Virus record (IMG/VR): IMGVR_UViG_3300027704_003324
Coordinates: 1 to 64,000 of that record
Length of the DNA stretch: 64,000 nt
Reading direction: 5' to 3' (one strand)
Source: a virus
Both the position numbers and the translations under genes were made by a program. Shown here piece after piece: positions 25,867 to 34,001 of the stretch. Each line of letters starts with the position of its first letter. Within the stretch, counting starts at the first letter, position 1. Under the pieces are notes generated by a model that ran no database searches, was not told where the DNA came from, and was given only the letters and a program-made list of their open reading frames with translations.

Positions 25867-27057
25867 TTACATATATTTTATTGTTAAAGAATCGTCGTCT
25901 ATATCCTTTCTATTAACCCATTCTATTGAACCGTCTGAGAATTCTATTCTTCTAGAGCTTGGAGATTTCTGTAGTACCTTAACTGGCTTCTTATGATCAA
26001 TTGGTTTATCATTTTCATCCAGAGTAATCCAACCTTCGTTGTTTTTTTCTGAGAAGTCTCCTTTTTGCTTTTTCTCTACAATAGGAGCTTCAACTGGAGG
26101 ATCTATTTCATCCTCGTCATCCTGTTCACCCCTTAAGTACTCTTCATAGCCAGGGTCATATTCTTCAAACACTTCTGGACCTTCATTATCTAAGTCACTC
26201 CATAAGTCTGGTTTGGGTTTGTCTTCTAATTCACCGTAAAGGTTTCTCTTATAAGCTTGATCAAATGCAAAGTTTGCTGCTACTACTAATGCTATTGCTA
26301 ATGGATCGAATACAAATATAATAATTAACAATAGTATGTTAATAATCTTATCCATAGGAGTGCCTGTAAGTCCGGAAAGGTACTGCAATGGTCCTAACTC
26401 TCCTGCTACTTCAGTATTGTTATCTAATTCTAATATTTCTAATTGAAACTTTTGTAAACTATCTGCTGCTACGACTCTTTTCTCTTGAACAGCTTTTCTA
26501 TTCTCTTCTTCAACTTCAATTCGTTTAGATGCCATTCTAATCTCTGAAGTCGAGATGGTGGTTCTAAAGCCTGCAGCCAACGATGTGTCCTTAACTTGGA
26601 TTGAGGAAGATTTTGCGTTACTGAGAGTAGAAATATTGCTAGATATTCTTTCAAGTTCTGAGTCAAAACGTATAACGTCTTTTTCATAAAAGTCTTTTTT
26701 CTGTGTAAGGTATGCTGTTTGGTTTTCTTTAGTAGTTAGTTGTCTATAAGTATCTTGATATGCAGCACTTAAAAATCCGTATATACCCATACTAGTAATC
26801 AATACTAGAACTACTGTAGCCACTGTTAGGTACGTTCTAAGACCTTTATTTATTGTATCCCAGTACTTATATAATAAAGAAGCTATCACTAGCTTAGCTA
26901 CTTCTAAAGATCCTGCCATTATAATAACTTCTAGCGAAGCTCCAGCAAATAACTTACTCAGTCCACTTACAGAGTAGAATGCAGCTGATGCAGATACAGA
27001 TAGTGCTGATAGTGCAATAATACCTGGGAAGATCCCTTTAGTAAATCGTTTAAGCAT
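25867..27057 (-). CDS. large membrane protein with periplasmic coiled coil
   Basis: 396 aa. Three N-terminal membrane segments (about 11-31, 42-63 and 75-97), a long hydrophilic coiled coil of about 120 residues (LTQKKDFYEKDVIRFDSELE onwards), a fourth hydrophobic segment near 240-262, then an acidic tail (DEDEIDPPVEAP). I recognise this layout from other Bacteroidota phages but know no function. It may insert in the host inner membrane during infection. Confidence 0.65.
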   Translation of the reverse strand: MLKRFTKGIFPGIIALSALSVSASAAFYSVSGLSKLFAGASLEVIIMAGSLEVAKLVIASLLYKYWDTINKGLRTYLTVATVVLVLITSMGIYGFLSAAYQDTYRQLTTKENQTAYLTQKKDFYEKDVIRFDSELERISSNISTLSNAKSSSIQVKDTSLAAGFRTTISTSEIRMASKRIEVEEENRKAVQEKRVVAADSLQKFQLEILELDNNTEVAGELGPLQYLSGLTGTPMDKIINILLLIIIFVFDPLAIALVVAANFAFDQAYKRNLYGELEDKPKPDLWSDLDNEGPEVFEEYDPGYEEYLRGEQDDEDEIDPPVEAPIVEKKQKGDFSEKNNEGWITLDENDKPIDHKKPVKVLQKSPSSRRIEFSDGSIEWVNRKDIDDDSLTIKYM

Positions 27058-27089
27058 GTTTATATTTTGATTATAAATAGTTGGATATT

Positions 27090-27497
27090 TTACTTAGCCA
27101 GTAGAATTAGTGTTACTACGGCTCCTATACCTGTACCAACCTTATAGAAAAACGTACGTCTTTTTTGCCTCTTTAATGCTTTCTCTAAATCTTTTACTAA
27201 CTGAGTATTCAGTGATTGTTGCTGATCTTTAGTGTTTATTATAGATCCAAAGTTTATTATCTTTTGATTAAGCGATATTATAATAGTATCCTTAGTAGAT
27301 AACTGAATGCTTTTCTGTGCTATGATGTCATTAAGCACTACGACTTCTTTCTTAGAAGCATCTCCTTTAATAAGGTCTTTAATTACCTCCTTTACTATTA
27401 CTTTCGGTAATGGAATCTTTAAGGTATCTGTAACGCTCTGTGAAAAAGCTGATAAGCTCATCGTCAGAGTAAGTGTTAATAGAAATAAGTTTCTCAT
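27090..27497 (-). CDS. exported protein with C-terminal TM, spanin-like partner
   Basis: 135 aa. Signal peptide MRNLFLLTLTLTMSLSAFSQ, coiled-coil middle (QKSIQLSTKDTIIISLNQK), basic KRQKRRTFFYK and a C-terminal hydrophobic segment (about 114-133). It overlaps the end of the 27379-27765 gene by 119 bases out of frame, an Rz/Rz1-like architecture. No lipobox Cys follows the signal peptide, so a classical o-spanin is not proved. Confidence 0.6.
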   Translation of the reverse strand: MRNLFLLTLTLTMSLSAFSQSVTDTLKIPLPKVIVKEVIKDLIKGDASKKEVVVLNDIIAQKSIQLSTKDTIIISLNQKIINFGSIINTKDQQQSLNTQLVKDLEKALKRQKRRTFFYKVGTGIGAVVTLILLAK

Positions 27498-27765
27498 CTG
27501 TCTGTTTTTTAATGGTCCAAATACGGCCGTTTAGTTGTTTAATTTTAGCATTAGACTCTTCTAAATTAATAGCCATGGTTTTTATTCTAGCAGTTAACTT
27601 TGAGTTTAGGGTATATGTTGAGTCTACTACTTTTTCTAGATTTGAAATTTTAGTTTCATATCCTTTCACATCAACGTTGATGGGTTCTTGTCCGAATATC
27701 ATCCAAGCTACAAATCCTCCAAGAATTGCAAACATTAAATAGCTCTGTAATTTTTTTAGCTTCAT
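27379..27765 (-). CDS. i-spanin-like protein
   Basis: 128 aa. N-terminal TM (residues about 8-24) with cytoplasmic KLKK, then a long periplasmic coiled coil (YETKISNLEKVVDSTYTLNS onwards). This is the layout of Rz-type i-spanins that fuse membranes at lysis. Its -7 promoter box is 6 bases from the ATG and the downstream gene overlaps it. Confidence 0.6.
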   Translation of the reverse strand: MKLKKLQSYLMFAILGGFVAWMIFGQEPINVDVKGYETKISNLEKVVDSTYTLNSKLTARIKTMAINLEESNAKIKQLNGRIWTIKKQTDEKLISINTYSDDELISFFTERYRYLKDSITESNSKGGN

Positions 27766-27771
27766 AACTAT

Positions 27772-27802
27772 AATATAAGAAATATATATCTAATTAGCAA
27801 CT
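27772..27802 (-). promoter_or_regulatory. promoter for the spanin-like pair
   Basis: TTG at 27800-27802, 20-base spacer, TATATTAT at 27772-27779, then the ATG of 27379-27765 6 bases later (minus strand). Spacer ends TTCT, not TTCG. Confidence 0.62.
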
Positions 27803-27803
27803 T

Positions 27804-28412
27804 TTATACTATATCATTACTTTCTAATAAAGTATAGGTAAAAGAGTTACCCCATTTTTCTCTTGCGATTTGACATATATCTAGAAACTCATGCCAATCA
27901 TCGTTATCAGCTATGACTTGACATCCTGCTGACCATTTGTCTACTCTGGTAGATGTACCACCAGATCTGCTAGTTGCTCTATGAATGTTAATTCCAAATA
28001 TACCTTCTTCTACTCTTTCTTCAAATAAATCGTATTTACTATCTCTATTACTATCTCTGTATACTTTAACGGGTTTTTGTTGCCCTAAAGCTAAGTATTT
28101 TCCTTGATGTAATCTTAATTTATGAGAGCTTCTGTATTGACCTGGTTTCAATATTGCTACTCCATTTTCATTTAGTACATTCTCTACCCAATGTGTTCCT
28201 GGATCAGTAGTACAATTATAGCAATGAAATTGCCATTCACCTTCTACTTTATATGATATAGTAATACAGTCATCGAAAGCATTAGTAACTCTGTTTTTAG
28301 TTGCTGAGTTTCTTATTCCGATAATGTTTACATCGTAATCACCACCTGTAAAGTACTTATACCCTTTACTCTTCATTGTGGCTTCTACGTCTTCTCTTTT
28401 ATAACATGCCAT
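27804..28412 (-). CDS. L,D-transpeptidase/YkuD-like protein, candidate endolysin
   Basis: 202 aa. GIFGINIHRATSRSGG (about 148-163) followed by VDKWSAGCQVI (about 167-177) gives the H...S-x-G-C arrangement of the YkuD catalytic site with Cys nucleophile. N-terminal part with CYNCTTDPG and Gly-rich loops is unassigned. Next to a holin-like gene and just upstream of the spanin-like pair, so a lysis role is plausible. No signal peptide, consistent with holin-dependent release. Confidence 0.7.
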   Translation of the reverse strand: MACYKREDVEATMKSKGYKYFTGGDYDVNIIGIRNSATKNRVTNAFDDCITISYKVEGEWQFHCYNCTTDPGTHWVENVLNENGVAILKPGQYRSSHKLRLHQGKYLALGQQKPVKVYRDSNRDSKYDLFEERVEEGIFGINIHRATSRSGGTSTRVDKWSAGCQVIADNDDWHEFLDICQIAREKWGNSFTYTLLESNDIV

Positions 28413-28430
28413 GTTTTTTTTATTTTGAAT

Positions 28431-28667
28431 TTAACTACATTTATTTTTAATCTCGTTATACAACTCATCAGCATATCCTTGTGGGTTTTCGAAGTGTTGT
28501 TTAGTAGATTCCATTTTACCTATCAAACAATTTTTAAAATGTTTACCACTTTTACCTTTCAATAAAGTATCTATTGCACATGCTTTCATCCAAGTTCTTG
28601 GGTCATTACCTTGAACTGAGGACTTTACGTCGTTAATTGCTAAAATACATTGTACTGCATCTGCCAT
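28431..28667 (-). CDS. hypothetical protein, 78 aa
   Basis: MADAVQCILAINDVKSSVQG followed by KACAIDTLLKGKSGKHFKNC and a C-terminal Cys (NKCS); helical with four Cys in total. No signal or membrane segment. Lies between the holin-like and YkuD-like genes, a lysis-region neighbour. Role unknown. Confidence 0.55.
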   Translation of the reverse strand: MADAVQCILAINDVKSSVQGNDPRTWMKACAIDTLLKGKSGKHFKNCLIGKMESTKQHFENPQGYADELYNEIKNKCS

Positions 28668-28672
28668 AATCT

Positions 28673-28897
28673 TTATTTTTTATTAAATATTTTTCCTGCT
28701 TCTGCTATACCAAAGGAACCTAATACTACCCAAACAAAAGAATTGTAGATTATATCATTTATTACTAAATCTTTACCGAGGTAACCAGTAATTAAGTCTG
28801 CAAAGGCAAATATAATCATAATTGCGAATGCTATAAATCCAATTACAGATTTTTCGTTGATATTGTTGTCGTCTTTAAATAGGTCTGAGAATTTCAT
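28673..28897 (-). CDS. holin-like two-TM protein, 74 aa
   Basis: Two hydrophobic segments (about 17-37 and 47-65) separated by GKDLVINDI, a charged N-terminus (MKFSDLFKDDNNINEKS) and basic C-terminus (KIFNKK). Size and topology fit class II holins. Located next to the YkuD-like gene, which supports a lysis cassette. Confidence 0.65.
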   Translation of the reverse strand: MKFSDLFKDDNNINEKSVIGFIAFAIMIIFAFADLITGYLGKDLVINDIIYNSFVWVVLGSFGIAEAGKIFNKK

Positions 28898-28908
28898 AGG
28901 GTGTGTTT

Positions 28909-29313
28909 TTAGAATTTACTTTCTTGTAACAATTCATCTATAACTTCTTGTATCTCTTCTAATGTTGCGTTCAATGTAAAACCAATTCCAGCTTTAAAAT
29001 GCTTAGAATCTTCTCCATCTTTAAATATAATAATGTGGGGTATTGTACGAACACTATGTTCTTTTTTAGCTTTAGGTGCTTTAGATATATCTACTCTGTA
29101 GTATTTACATCCTTCAAGTTCGTCCCATTCTTTGAAAGCATTTGCATCATTAAAAGATGCCCAGAATTCAACTACAATTATACTATAGTCTTCATCTCCG
29201 AATGCGTCGCCGTTGGTAACCTTTTTGTCAAAGTCTTCATCTGTAATAACTGTTTGTGAATAACCCACATAACAGGTAAATAAGAAAACTAGTGATAGTA
29301 GTAACTTTTTCAT
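28909..29313 (-). CDS. exported thioredoxin-fold protein without CxxC
   Basis: 134 aa. Signal peptide MKKLLLSLVFLFTCYVGYSQ, then the thioredoxin fold: VVEFWASFNDANAFKEWDEL (about 48-67) at the position where WCxxC would be, YRVDISKAPK, and VRTIPHIIIFKDGE (about 92-105) with the cis-Pro loop. The active-site pair of Cys is replaced, so it cannot act as a disulfide oxidoreductase; it might be a periplasmic adaptor or chaperone. Near the holin-like gene. Confidence 0.7.
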   Translation of the reverse strand: MKKLLLSLVFLFTCYVGYSQTVITDEDFDKKVTNGDAFGDEDYSIIVVEFWASFNDANAFKEWDELEGCKYYRVDISKAPKAKKEHSVRTIPHIIIFKDGEDSKHFKAGIGFTLNATLEEIQEVIDELLQESKF

Positions 29314-29324
29314 TTATTTATTAA

Positions 29325-29648
29325 TTATTGTCTAGACTGTAAATCATATAGTCTTTCATCTATTTTATCAAGTTGTTTTTTAATCTCTTCAACATCGTTT
29401 TGAGTATTCATAATTGCATCACGTATTGCCTCATCCTTCATTTGAAACTCAATTCTTTGAATTTCAGCTTCCGGAAGTTCTTTTGCTAATTCAATATCAG
29501 CTTTTAATGTAAACCACATTCCAATTACAGTAGAGATTAGTACTAAAAACATCCCTACTGTTTTAAGATCAATTGAAAAGTCAGGTTTACCGTCTCCGTC
29601 TACATCTATGCCTAACTTTACTTTGTTTGTATCTATCTTCTTCGCCAT
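29325..29648 (-). CDS. TM protein with DxDGDGxPD motif and coiled coil
   Basis: 107 aa. KLGIDVDGDGKPDFSIDLKT (about residues 11-30) is a calcium-type DxDxDG loop before a TM segment (about 31-48), then a coiled coil DVEEIKKQLDKIDERLYDL. A DxDGD-like loop also occurs in the protein at 31226-31525. A small membrane protein, possibly exposing a coiled coil, of unknown role. Confidence 0.6.
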   Translation of the reverse strand: MAKKIDTNKVKLGIDVDGDGKPDFSIDLKTVGMFLVLISTVIGMWFTLKADIELAKELPEAEIQRIEFQMKDEAIRDAIMNTQNDVEEIKKQLDKIDERLYDLQSRQ

Positions 29649-29665
29649 TTTTATTTTTTCTGCTT

Positions 29666-30880
29666 TTACTTAAATGTGTAATTAAATCCGAATGTAGTTT
29701 GATAGAATTTACTATCCCACATCTTAGAGTATTCACCTTCTACGAATATTCCTATATTTTTACCTAACTTAGTTCCTAATGAAGCTCCGAATGAATAATC
29801 TACCCATTGTTCTAATTCATTATCTAATATTAGTCCACCTTTACCCCAATTATTTCTGTTTAAGTAAGATGCTCTTTCATCACCTTTAATGTATTTGTGC
29901 ATTGGAAGTATGTAGTTAGCATAACCATGGAACCAGAAGTCTCTTTTATAATGATAAAAATCTACTCCAATGATTGGTGCCACTTCAACCCATGAATCTA
30001 ATTCATCCCAAGCTTCTCCGTTAAATCGATTCATTAAATTTGGAAATATACTTTCTCTAAAATCTAAATCAGAATAAGCTACTATTTCTCCATCTTGATC
30101 TTTCCAAATCCAATCTTGAGTTTCTTCACCTGTTGTTTGATCTGTATAGGTTGTAAAATGGTCTGAGTAGCCATATTCAAATCCTAAAGTGTACCAAGGA
30201 TTCTTAGAACCTTCAAAGGGGTTGCCATTTTCATCATAATATGTTTCAGTTTCGTTCAACCATATCTCTATTGGATTATATCCATATGCTCTTTGGTGAC
30301 CTCTTGCTATAGCTCCTGCTGATATTGAAAACTTCTTACCTATTGGCAGTCTAGCTCTTACTTCTGCAGAATTAAAGTTAAGGTTTATTTTATCTACTTG
30401 TCTTGATTGAACTTTTACTATATGGTATTTACCTGTATGCTTAAGAAAGAAGTTATGATTAGTAAAATCTTCTCCTCTCCATCTTTCTTTTTCAAAGTGG
30501 AATTGATACTCTAGTCCTATAACTGCTGAGGAAGGAGCTGAAAATGTCAATTGTGATTCAGTACCGTCATAGAAGTTTTTAGGTTTTCTTTCGTATCCAA
30601 ACCTTGCTAGTTTTCTAATACCAAAACCGTATCTAAAATCGTATGGATAGATTGGGGTGTTGTCTACTACATCTGGTATAGAGTAAATGCTTCCGTCAGG
30701 ATTAGTTCTTAGAAAGTAAGTTGGTTCTGCTGCTTCAATGGAATTTGAGATATCACCAGCTGCATATACTGTACCGTATTTAAGAAAGTCTTTATATACA
30801 GAGGTAAAGAAAGAATCTTTATCCTGTGCTAATGCACTACTGGTGATCAGTAATGAAAGAATTAATAGTATGTGTTTCAT
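29666..30880 (-). CDS. outer-membrane beta-barrel-like protein
   Basis: 404 aa from MKHILLILSLLITSSALAQD, which is a signal peptide with SALAQ cleavage site. I use this ATG rather than the upstream one, which would add 17 residues before the signal peptide. The mature part is rich in aromatic alternating strands (GLEYQFHFEKERW, DYSFGASLG) and ends FGFNYTFK, a typical barrel C-terminal strand. A phage-encoded outer-membrane protein could block superinfection or alter the envelope. Confidence 0.72.
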   Translation of the reverse strand: MKHILLILSLLITSSALAQDKDSFFTSVYKDFLKYGTVYAAGDISNSIEAAEPTYFLRTNPDGSIYSIPDVVDNTPIYPYDFRYGFGIRKLARFGYERKPKNFYDGTESQLTFSAPSSAVIGLEYQFHFEKERWRGEDFTNHNFFLKHTGKYHIVKVQSRQVDKINLNFNSAEVRARLPIGKKFSISAGAIARGHQRAYGYNPIEIWLNETETYYDENGNPFEGSKNPWYTLGFEYGYSDHFTTYTDQTTGEETQDWIWKDQDGEIVAYSDLDFRESIFPNLMNRFNGEAWDELDSWVEVAPIIGVDFYHYKRDFWFHGYANYILPMHKYIKGDERASYLNRNNWGKGGLILDNELEQWVDYSFGASLGTKLGKNIGIFVEGEYSKMWDSKFYQTTFGFNYTFK

Positions 30881-30927
30881 ATTATATAGTATTGTATTAT
30901 TATACGTATATAAATAGTAAAGGTAAA

Positions 30928-30954
30928 ACAAAAAAGAGACCTTTTCAGGCCTCT
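30928..30954 (-). terminator. Rho-independent terminator after the zinc-ribbon gene
   Basis: On the minus strand a 7-bp stem AGAGGCC/GGTCTCT (one G-T wobble) around a TGAAAA loop is followed by six T. It lies between the zinc-ribbon gene (30996-31217) and the beta-barrel gene. Confidence 0.75.
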
Positions 30955-30995
30955 CTTTTCTTCAGTCGTAAATGTCTTCTTGTATACCTGAGTAG

Positions 30996-31217
30996 TTACT
31001 CCAACGCTTTGCCTTTTTTGGGCTGGAATTCGGAGTTGACGTGTCCACAGGCTTTGCAGCTGAAGACGGGGATTGGTATGTATGAAGCTTCGGCTTGGCC
31101 AGTGAGGATACCTGAGACCTTTCTGATTGTAAGGGCTTGTTCGAAGTATATTCCTCCACATTCTTCACATAGGACCGGAACAGTTTGATTAATGTCCACA
31201 TTGATGTTATTCTGCAT
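30996..31217 (-). CDS. zinc-ribbon protein, 73 aa
   Basis: VPVLCEECGGIYF (residues about 13-25) and FSCKACGHVNSEF (about 52-64) form the two Cys knuckles of a zinc ribbon. The middle IRKVSGILTGQ...YIPIPVF matches small conserved proteins of marine myoviruses, as I recall. Alternative frames over this stretch lack such motifs and are shadows. Role unknown, possibly in transcription or replication. Confidence 0.8.
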   Translation of the reverse strand: MQNNINVDINQTVPVLCEECGGIYFEQALTIRKVSGILTGQAEASYIPIPVFSCKACGHVNSEFQPKKGKALE

Positions 31218-31225
31218 AAAATTAG

Positions 31226-31525
31226 TTATTTTTTAGCCTTAGGTTTTCTACCTCTACGAGGTTTTCCTTGAGCTGCTTCTTTAATGTCCTTGACCTGTGC
31301 TGCTGCTTCTTTTAATTCTGCTGCAACGTCGCCAATCTCCTCTTTCACTCGCCTAGCACGTCTCTTGACTTCCTTAGCTGTGTCTTGTACTTTCTTAGCA
31401 CTATCTTCAACTACATCGGGGATATAATCACCATCGCGGTCTCCTATAATACCTTTTTTCTGGAGTACGATTACAACGGCTGCTGCAATAAGTATAACTC
31501 CTAAGATAATTAAAATTGTGTTCAT
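31226..31525 (-). CDS. single-TM protein with basic coiled coil
   Basis: 99 aa. N-terminal hydrophobic segment (about 3-20), DRDGDYIPDVVEDSAKKVQD (about 29-48; DxDGDxxPD loop), a charged coiled coil (AKEVKRRARRVKEEIGDVAA) and a Lys/Arg tail ending GRKPKAKK. Probably an inner-membrane protein facing the cytoplasm or DNA. Function unknown. Confidence 0.6.
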   Translation of the reverse strand: MNTILIILGVILIAAAVVIVLQKKGIIGDRDGDYIPDVVEDSAKKVQDTAKEVKRRARRVKEEIGDVAAELKEAAAQVKDIKEAAQGKPRRGRKPKAKK

Positions 31526-31570
31526 TTCTTTCTAGATTAATTAATGTTAATTTATATATAAATAGCTCTT

Positions 31571-32098
31571 TTACTTTAAAGATACGTAGCTGAGCTTCTT
31601 CTTGTATCTTTTCTCTAAGTTACGTACAATAGTAGATATCTTCTCCGCTTTACTATTCACCACATCTTCTTCCGCTTGTCTACGGGTAATGCCATACCTG
31701 CCAGTAATTGCACTAAAGAGTGAGTCTAGTTTAGTTTGTTCGTCCTTTATATAGTCTGCTTTAAGCCTCTTACGTCTTGCTAGGTTAACTGCTTGATCTT
31801 CTAAGAATCGGCCTTGATCAGGGTGCAGTTCTAGATAACGTTTACGTAGCTTATGCTCAACTAAGTCTATTTCAAATTTAAAAGGACTAATATCAAAATC
31901 TCCATTATCGGCTCTTTGCGATAAAGATGCTCTGCTACTCAACGGCTTAGTTTTTGTAGTATAGCTTCTCCACCACATAAACCTATCGTAGGGTTTAGTA
32001 TAGTAGTTCTTCTTGAAGAATTTAGACAGCCATTCTTCACTTCTTTGCGGCTGATAAGGGCATTGGTCAAATTTATCGTACTCTATTACATCGCTCAT
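31571..32098 (-). CDS. hypothetical basic protein, 175 aa
   Basis: KNYYTKPYDRFMWWRSYTTK is aromatic-rich; the rest is helical and basic, with RGRYGITRRQAEEDVVNSKAE-like blocks (RYGITRRQAEEDVV). No catalytic motif or membrane segment. Its -7 box ends 5 bases before the ATG (likely leaderless). May bind DNA or be structural; not recognised. Confidence 0.65.
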   Translation of the reverse strand: MSDVIEYDKFDQCPYQPQRSEEWLSKFFKKNYYTKPYDRFMWWRSYTTKTKPLSSRASLSQRADNGDFDISPFKFEIDLVEHKLRKRYLELHPDQGRFLEDQAVNLARRKRLKADYIKDEQTKLDSLFSAITGRYGITRRQAEEDVVNSKAEKISTIVRNLEKRYKKKLSYVSLK

Positions 32099-32103
32099 AT
32101 ACC

Positions 32104-32134
32104 TTAATATACGAAAGTTTATTTAAGTAAGCAA
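32104..32134 (-). promoter_or_regulatory. promoter, probably leaderless, for 31571-32098
   Basis: TTG at 32132-32134, 20-base spacer ending TTCG, TATATTAA at 32104-32111 (minus strand), with the ATG 5 bases on. Confidence 0.7.
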
Positions 32135-32650
32135 CTATATGAAAGATTCTTTTAAGATAAATTTTTGGTAATCTTTAAATACTCTAACAGAAGCTTTATT
32201 CCAAGGTTCAATTATAGCATATAAATACTCATAATTTTCACAGCAGTATTTCATTACATAACTACCAAAGTCCATTGCTGCATCAGCAGGGAGTTTTTGA
32301 TCTAAACATTTATACATTCCTCCTATATAGATACTATTAGGTTTAGGTAATGGTTTAGTATCAATCCAATCATGAGTAAATTCTGAGTTAAGCCAAAACC
32401 AACCACTTAACTCGCCTTTATAGTACTGATACATTACAAATGAACCGTTCTGGAATCTTTCTTTAACTGTTTCTATTGTAGGTCTAGTTGTCCAGAGAGG
32501 AAGTGAATCTTTAATGCTTTTTATTATATGGGCATTAGGAGCTTCTTCATTGTACTTAGAAACTCTATAAATATATTCACTATTATAATTGTAACTCTCA
32601 GCTATTACAATACCTTCTTTTGTAGGCATTTCATATTCTAAATAAGACAT
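32135..32650 (-). CDS. GNAT-like acetyltransferase
   Basis: 171 aa. SIYIGGMYKCLDQKLPADAA (about 106-125) lies where motif A would be. EPWNKASVRVFKDYQKF (about 149-165) matches the motif B region (N-x-x-S-x-x-x-x) of GNAT enzymes. N-terminal half is divergent. Acceptor unknown. It sits directly before a glycosyltransferase-like gene with a 13-base overlap. Confidence 0.6.
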   Translation of the reverse strand: MSYLEYEMPTKEGIVIAESYNYNSEYIYRVSKYNEEAPNAHIIKSIKDSLPLWTTRPTIETVKERFQNGSFVMYQYYKGELSGWFWLNSEFTHDWIDTKPLPKPNSIYIGGMYKCLDQKLPADAAMDFGSYVMKYCCENYEYLYAIIEPWNKASVRVFKDYQKFILKESFI

Positions 32651-33420
32651 TTTTTCGTATTTTCAAATTGAATTATATCTTTTGCTTTCTTCTGTACGTG
32701 CTTATCAAATTTCCATACTCCGTAATAATGGTCGTATTGTGCTTTACTCTTAGTGTATCCTACATTAATATTATGATTCATAACAATACATCCAAAAAGG
32801 TATTGACATATTACTATAGAAGGGATATATTTAGAGGTTACTAATTTTTCCTTTGGTTCTATTATTTCCAAAAAATATTTTCTAAAAGCTAGGTAATTGT
32901 TTATACATAAGTCTTTAGTTTTTTGGTTATTAAATTTTATTATACCAACATTACAAGCTAATGCTCCATCATGTACATATTCTTTTATAGTATCTCCTAT
33001 AGGATATTTTTTAAATATATTAAGCAAATAAATATAACCAATGTACATAGCTCTTTTAGCATTTAAAGCATTTGCTCTTGTTTCTGGGTATTCAAATATA
33101 ACGTCTTTGTCTCTGTATTCATCAAAAGGTAATTTAGATTTTAAAATTAAGTCTCCATCAATAGTAGCGCAATTAAGATCTTCTCTTTGATGAATGTAAA
33201 TTTTTAAATCATCTGTAAGTACAAACTCTTCTTTTTCTACATTGAAAGAATTATCGTAATGTCCTTTGAGATATTTTAATGTATAGTCGCAACCGTATAG
33301 CTTTATACCGTAGCCTAATTTCTTAGCCCTGATCATAGAAGCTTTGTAAAGCTGCAATACAGGATTAGGGTCTTTATACCCACCCTCCATTTTAGTAGTA
33401 AAGCTCCATATTAGTATCAT
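32638..33420 (-). CDS. glycosyltransferase-like protein (DUF6734 type)
   Basis: 260 aa. NCATIDGDLILKSKLPFDEY (about 82-101) has the DGD site in the position of a DxD, close to the LDLDSMVI site of the 4908-6098 protein. Followed by GxxxN-type alternation (YVHDGALACNVGIIKF). Likely a related glycosyltransferase; the pair may be paralogues. Adjacent to sulfotransferase- and acetyltransferase-like genes that could decorate the same glycan. Confidence 0.6.
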   Translation of the reverse strand: MILIWSFTTKMEGGYKDPNPVLQLYKASMIRAKKLGYGIKLYGCDYTLKYLKGHYDNSFNVEKEEFVLTDDLKIYIHQREDLNCATIDGDLILKSKLPFDEYRDKDVIFEYPETRANALNAKRAMYIGYIYLLNIFKKYPIGDTIKEYVHDGALACNVGIIKFNNQKTKDLCINNYLAFRKYFLEIIEPKEKLVTSKYIPSIVICQYLFGCIVMNHNINVGYTKSKAQYDHYYGVWKFDKHVQKKAKDIIQFENTKKCLI

Positions 33421-34001
33421 ATCATTGACCGTTTACCGTTGCGTAATCTTCTTGCTGGGTTTAATTCTGCTTTTGCTTTAGAAGTAAACTCTAATCCCAT
33501 TTCTGAGAATTCATTTTTAGTATCTCCGTAAAATAAAGCTTCATAAGATGTAATAGGTACGTTAACAGATCTAGATAATTTTACTAGTATCTCTTTAAGA
33601 CCCTTTAGTTCTTCTGTGTGTACTTCTGGTGAAGTAGTATAATCCTTATCTTCATAAGGTACCATTATTTCAATTCCGTTCTCATTGCAATATTTCAATC
33701 TAGCATAAGCAATAAGGTGGTCATTAAAATCGAACCTGTCTATTAAAAGAGTTTTATCAAATAAGGATACTAACCTTTTCCAAAATCTAGCTCTCTTAAT
33801 ATCAGAAGTACAATCTAATGGGTACTGTTCTACAGTTAGCTTTATGTTATTATCTTTTTCTAATAAGTCTTCAATCATACTGATAGCATCGTTGCTATGC
33901 TCGAACCTATTATAGAATGGTTCACTAACGTATTTATCTGACACTGCTTTTATAAGGCTTGTTGTACCGGATCTAGGTACTCCTATAACTAATAATTTCA
34001 T
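33417..34001 (-). CDS. sulfotransferase-like P-loop protein
   Basis: 194 aa. LLVIGVPRSGTTSLIKAVSD (residues 3-22) is the 5'-PSB loop of PAPS-dependent sulfotransferases (PRSGTT). The 3' site would be near LTVEQYPLD and the following Asp/Arg region. Short for the family. APS kinase, which makes PAPS, is at 57200-57640 in the same genome, so sulfation of a glycan or small molecule is possible. Confidence 0.7.
   Translation of the reverse strand: MKLLVIGVPRSGTTSLIKAVSDKYVSEPFYNRFEHSNDAISMIEDLLEKDNNIKLTVEQYPLDCTSDIKRARFWKRLVSLFDKTLLIDRFDFNDHLIAYARLKYCNENGIEIMVPYEDKDYTTSPEVHTEELKGLKEILVKLSRSVNVPITSYEALFYGDTKNEFSEMGLEFTSKAKAELNPARRLRNGKRSMI

Noticed and set aside
28909-29313. Functional thioredoxin at 28909
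   Set aside because: CxxC is absent, so I do not call it a disulfide oxidoreductase; the real thioredoxin is at 60073.
30877-31201. Two other minus frames over the zinc-ribbon gene
   Set aside because: They lack motifs and run through the terminator; the Cys-knuckle frame at 30996-31217 is clearly the real one.
31570-31584. TACGTATCTTTA at the 3' end of 31571-32098
   Set aside because: No TTG at the needed distance; the match falls in the last codons of the gene and is probably chance.
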